NCBI GenBank assembly: GCA_045646925.1
Contig: JAZRLQ010000009.1
Coordinates: 1 to 15,954 of the forward strand
DNA: 15,954 nucleotides
Direction of reading: 5' to 3'
Origin: QALR01 sp045646925
GTDB lineage: Bacteria > Bacillota > Clostridia > Oscillospirales > CAG-272
The translations under genes and the position numbers were made by a program. The number at the start of each line of letters is the position of its first letter. Position 1 is the first letter of the stretch. Under the pieces are notes generated by a model that saw only the letters and a program-made list of their open reading frames with translations, was not told where the DNA came from and ran no database searches. Below, piece by piece: positions 13,644 through 15,954 of this stretch.

Positions 13644-14186
13644 ATGAATAGCAATTGGCTGATTGGTCTTAAAAATTTTGTCATCGGAACCATGCTGACA
13701 GTTTTTCTGTGGGGATTGTTAGGCTTTATATTGAATTTGGTGGCGGTGTTTCTGTCTGAATGGGGATTAATTGAATTATACAGACTCATCATATTTGTTT
13801 TCTATTGGTTTATTTTGAATTGGTGGATCTACGGCACATCTGGAAAACAACGCAGATATCTGGATTCTTTACCGAGAGGTCACAAAATTACATTGAAGGA
13901 AGATTATTTGACGTTCCTTAGGCAAGAAGCTTTGCCGATTATAATATATTATACCATCGGTTCGTTTTTGCAGGTTTTCGTTTTCGGCTTTATAAAGGGT
14001 TATTTTCAAACTTTTTTTGTAATATTAGCACCGATAGGTTTAGAACTCTCAAAAACGGGAAATTGGAGTCTTTCTTTTGTTCTTTTTGTGATTGGTTATC
14101 AAGCGGTTGCCGTCTTTTGCAGATGGCGTATTCGAAAAGAGAAGTACAACTTTTTGTTTGAACATATGCAATCGAATCAGTATTGA
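13644..14186 (+). CDS. Polytopic membrane protein paired with the sigma factor
   Basis: This 180-residue protein is highly hydrophobic, with about four membrane spans (roughly 12-36, 44-64, 97-126 and 143-160). A positively charged cytoplasmic loop (GKQRRYLDSLPRGHK, 67-81) and a basic C-terminal tail (RWRIRKEKYNF) flank the spans. AAAAGGAG lies before ATG 13644, only 15 bases after the sigma factor stop, so they form one operon closed by a strong terminator. No enzyme motif is visible. It may be an envelope protein controlled by, or modulating, the sigma factor. I do not recognise its family. Confidence 0.82.
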   Translation: MNSNWLIGLKNFVIGTMLTVFLWGLLGFILNLVAVFLSEWGLIELYRLIIFVFYWFILNWWIYGTSGKQRRYLDSLPRGHKITLKEDYLTFLRQEALPIIIYYTIGSFLQVFVFGFIKGYFQTFFVILAPIGLELSKTGNWSLSFVLFVIGYQAVAVFCRWRIRKEKYNFLFEHMQSNQY

Positions 14187-14187
14187 T

Positions 14188-14220
14188 AAAAAAGCTCGCA
14201 TGACAAATGCGAGCTTTTTT
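14188..14220. terminator. Bidirectional rho-independent terminator
   Basis: AAAAAAGCTCGCAT (14188-14201) and ATGCGAGCTTTTTT (14207-14220) form a perfect 14-bp stem with a 5-base loop. T-runs occur in both directions, so it ends both the sigma/membrane operon (plus) and the converging SGNH operon (minus). Confidence 0.93.
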
Positions 14221-14245
14221 GTATATGCAAACGATGAGGAGAATT

Positions 14246-15250
14246 TTAAATCAAATTTTCCTTCTTCATCGCCCTCAAAAGATTTTCCGCGTAGAAGCCA
14301 AATCCGAGATCGTTAGGATGGAGGAACTGATCAGCGAAAAAGTCGGAGATATGGGGAGTCAGCGGAATGCCGTCGATGACGGACAAGCGATATTGTTTTG
14401 CGAGCGTTTGAAGTTCTTTTACGGATGTCTCAAATTCTCCGACGGCGGTATCCTGCGCGCCGAAGGGCCTTTGATAATCTCCGCGCCAGATTGGAGAGAT
14501 ATAAACGATCTTTTTATCGGGGTAAATTGTCTTGATTTTCTTGAAAAAGCGTTCTGCTTCGTACAGAAATTCTTCCTTGCTTGCGCGAACAGCCCAGTCG
14601 TTCGTGCCATATGCGATGGTGATCAGATCGGGATCAAAGGGAAGCGCTTCGTCGAGAATTTTTTCGTCAAAGACCTCGGCGCCGACCGCTTGATCGAGTA
14701 TTTCTGCGTCCAACGCTTCAGAAAGACGGTTGACGTAGGACAAAGAGGAATGATAGGCATCGTAGCCCTGCGTAATGGAGTCTCCGAGACAGAGAATCTT
14801 CATTTTGGATGCGATGGTGTCTGCAAATCTTGCGTTTTTAAGGCGAATGTTTTTGATATCTATGCGCATAAGATTCGGGAAATAGACGGTCACGCGGTGC
14901 GTACCCTCGGGAATGGCAAACGAGGCGGCGCCGCTTTTTTTGTTTTGATAATTCATTACGTACAGCTCGTCGCAGAACACGCCGTCGATATAGAGGTCAA
15001 TGGAATAAAACGTGCGGCTGGAAGCGGCAAACACACGGAAGTCAAAGGAAATTTCGTCCGCATCGGTGACGAGATCCAATTTCATTCCCGCGGAAGCGAG
15101 AGTTTTCGGGTATAAAGTGTCGGGAGTCTTTTCAAAATAATAATTGCTTTGCTTTTCCGAGAAACGGAAAAGACGGAGCCATTCGTCTTCGTTCTGTACG
15201 GAGACGGCGCCTTTGAGTATATTTTTCAAGGTTTCGATATGTAATTGCAT
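14246..15250 (-). CDS. SGNH/GDSL-family hydrolase with N-terminal beta domain
   Basis: This 334-residue protein has an N-terminal beta-rich domain (about 1-145), then a lipase_GDSL_2-type SGNH domain. Block I is LGDSITQG (Ser158), block III is AYGTND (Asn217), and block V is DQFLHPND (Asp307, His311). The two-domain layout is common in carbohydrate esterases that deacetylate polysaccharides or oligosaccharides. No signal peptide is visible. GGAG lies only one base from the first ATG (15256) but 7 bases from the second, so 15250 is chosen. It lies downstream of the GH28-like gene on the same strand, with a hairpin terminator between them, so read-through may be partial. Exact substrate is unknown. 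Confidence 0.88.
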   Translation of the reverse strand: MQLHIETLKNILKGAVSVQNEDEWLRLFRFSEKQSNYYFEKTPDTLYPKTLASAGMKLDLVTDADEISFDFRVFAASSRTFYSIDLYIDGVFCDELYVMNYQNKKSGAASFAIPEGTHRVTVYFPNLMRIDIKNIRLKNARFADTIASKMKILCLGDSITQGYDAYHSSLSYVNRLSEALDAEILDQAVGAEVFDEKILDEALPFDPDLITIAYGTNDWAVRASKEEFLYEAERFFKKIKTIYPDKKIVYISPIWRGDYQRPFGAQDTAVGEFETSVKELQTLAKQYRLSVIDGIPLTPHISDFFADQFLHPNDLGFGFYAENLLRAMKKENLI

Positions 15251-15264
15251 TTGCATTCTCCTAA

Positions 15265-15293
15265 GGAAAAGCGAGCGTCAGAGACGCTCGCTT
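15265..15293 (-). terminator. Terminator between the GH28-like and SGNH genes
   Basis: A perfect 11-bp stem (AAGCGAGCGTC 15269-15279 with GACGCTCGCTT 15283-15293) with a 3-base loop, followed on the minus strand by TTTTCC. The T-run is short, so it may attenuate rather than stop transcription into the SGNH gene. Confidence 0.7.
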
Positions 15294-15305
15294 ATGTTTG
15301 GATTT

Positions 15306-15953
15306 TTAGTCTTCGTAATCGAAGTATGCGATATCGGGACGAACGTCGGGATTTGCCAAGGTGATCTCGGAGTTCTTTACGACGACGTTCTTTGCGAAGC
15401 GGATCGTGAACTGAGAGCCTGCGGAAGGTCCGTGACGGTCGTATTCGGGATAGCCCTTGTTGATCGTCTTGGGACATCCGAACTGCTCCGTAGCGCCGCC
15501 GGGAAGCTCGAAGTGGCAGTTTTCGAATACAACATCTTCGATGCGTTGATTTTCGTTCTGACCGATGACGAGGGTTTCGCGGATGAACTTTCTGTGGCTG
15601 AACGGATACGGCTTTTCGAAGCGGAGGTCACGGAAGGTAACGCCCTTGATATAGCCCCAACGAGTCGGAATGCCTTCCTTGCGAGGCAGACGGTTTCTTT
15701 CGCCGACAGTGACGTAAACGGGAGCGCCTACGTCCGTCATATCGATGCGTTCGAAGAGAACGTTTTCAACTGCCGCGCCGTCAACGGTCTCGAGAGAGAT
15801 ACCGCAACGGTTAACGTTCTTGACCGTACAACCGCGGATGTTTGCATCCTTGAGGCAATAGTAAGTATCCGTACCGAATTTGATGCCGGAAGCCAAGCTC
15901 TGAATCATCATATCGTCAACGAAGTCGGATCGTAGCCATGTCGTTCTGTGGGC
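15306..15953 (-). CDS. GH28-like (polygalacturonase-type) beta-helix protein, C-terminal part
   Basis: The frame runs from TAA at 15306-15308 to the window edge, giving 215 residues of a larger protein; the start is missing. The sequence is a parallel beta-helix with repeated coils (ANIRGCTVKNVNRCGISLE, AAVENVLFERIDMTDVGAPV, IKGVTFRDLRFEKP, IEDVVFENCHFELP). SGIKFGTDTYYCLKDANIRG, GISLETVDGAAVENV and PVYVTVGERNR follow the pattern of glycoside hydrolase family 28 proteins, which cut pectin-type galacturonan or rhamnogalacturonan. The main active-site aspartates would lie at or upstream of the cut, so activity cannot be judged. An in-frame ATG pair at 15911 is internal, because conserved-looking sequence (RTTWLRSDFVDD) precedes it. 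The SGNH hydrolase downstream fits a shared role in polysaccharide breakdown. Confidence 0.78.
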   Translation of the reverse strand, partial: AHRTTWLRSDFVDDMMIQSLASGIKFGTDTYYCLKDANIRGCTVKNVNRCGISLETVDGAAVENVLFERIDMTDVGAPVYVTVGERNRLPRKEGIPTRWGYIKGVTFRDLRFEKPYPFSHRKFIRETLVIGQNENQRIEDVVFENCHFELPGGATEQFGCPKTINKGYPEYDRHGPSAGSQFTIRFAKNVVVKNSEITLANPDVRPDIAYFDYED

Positions 15954-15954
15954 C

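Noticed and set aside
14207..15115. Plus-strand frame (302 codons) opposite the SGNH hydrolase
   Set aside because: It begins inside the bidirectional terminator and is antisense to a gene with all SGNH catalytic blocks.
15144..15935. Plus-strand frame (263 codons) opposite the GH28-like gene
   Set aside because: The minus strand shows clear beta-helix repeats; the plus frame crosses the intergenic terminator and has no family features.

Overview
The window looks like chromosomal DNA of an anaerobic Clostridia-type Firmicute (Bacillota), probably a gut lineage. The reasons are strong GGAGG-type ribosome binding sites, near-consensus sigma-A promoters with 17-base spacers, tRNAs with encoded CCA, a class A RNase P RNA, and a TTC tRNA-Glu next to an elongator tRNA-Met of Firmicutes type. 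TGA is used as a stop. The species cannot be fixed from this sequence.

Bases 1-8862 read as accessory DNA, mostly an integrative or mobilizable element. A three-gene operon (a truncated unknown gene, a nucleoside phosphorylase and a GNAT acetyltransferase; 1-1435) ends at a terminator that converges on a LexA-like (S24) HTH repressor (1541-2254, minus). The repressor shares a divergent promoter region, containing a perfect 13-bp operator-like palindrome, with a RepA-type AAA ATPase (2452-3690). A 340-base noncoding stretch follows and may hold an origin. Next come a second HTH regulator with a helical C-terminal part (minus), then a GC-rich stem-loop region that is a good oriT candidate. After it lies a mobilization operon: MobC, a MOBP-type relaxase with a coiled-coil/membrane gene nested inside its 3' third in another frame, and a charged hypothetical protein. 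The right end carries AT-rich cargo: a 52-aa phage-like protein, then a two-gene operon of an unrecognised 229-aa protein and a membrane-anchored coiled-coil protein, closed by a 34-bp perfect palindrome. No integrase is visible and no element end is proven.

From about 8870 the window looks like host chromosome. It has a tRNA-Met/tRNA-Glu pair (minus) with its own promoter and terminator, an acetylxylan-esterase-like alpha/beta hydrolase, a single-pass membrane protein of unknown function, and rnpB with a terminator. An unusual ECF sigma factor follows, with TPR-like repeats and a C-terminal beta-type domain, together with a polytopic membrane protein. The end is a minus-strand carbohydrate operon: a GH28-like beta-helix protein cut by the window edge, then an SGNH hydrolase. 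The esterase, SGNH hydrolase and GH28-like protein together suggest use of plant polysaccharides.

The best places to look for undescribed biology are the 7601-8844 cargo pair, the nested gene at 6221-6694, and the sigma/TPR/beta-domain fusion at 11790-13628.
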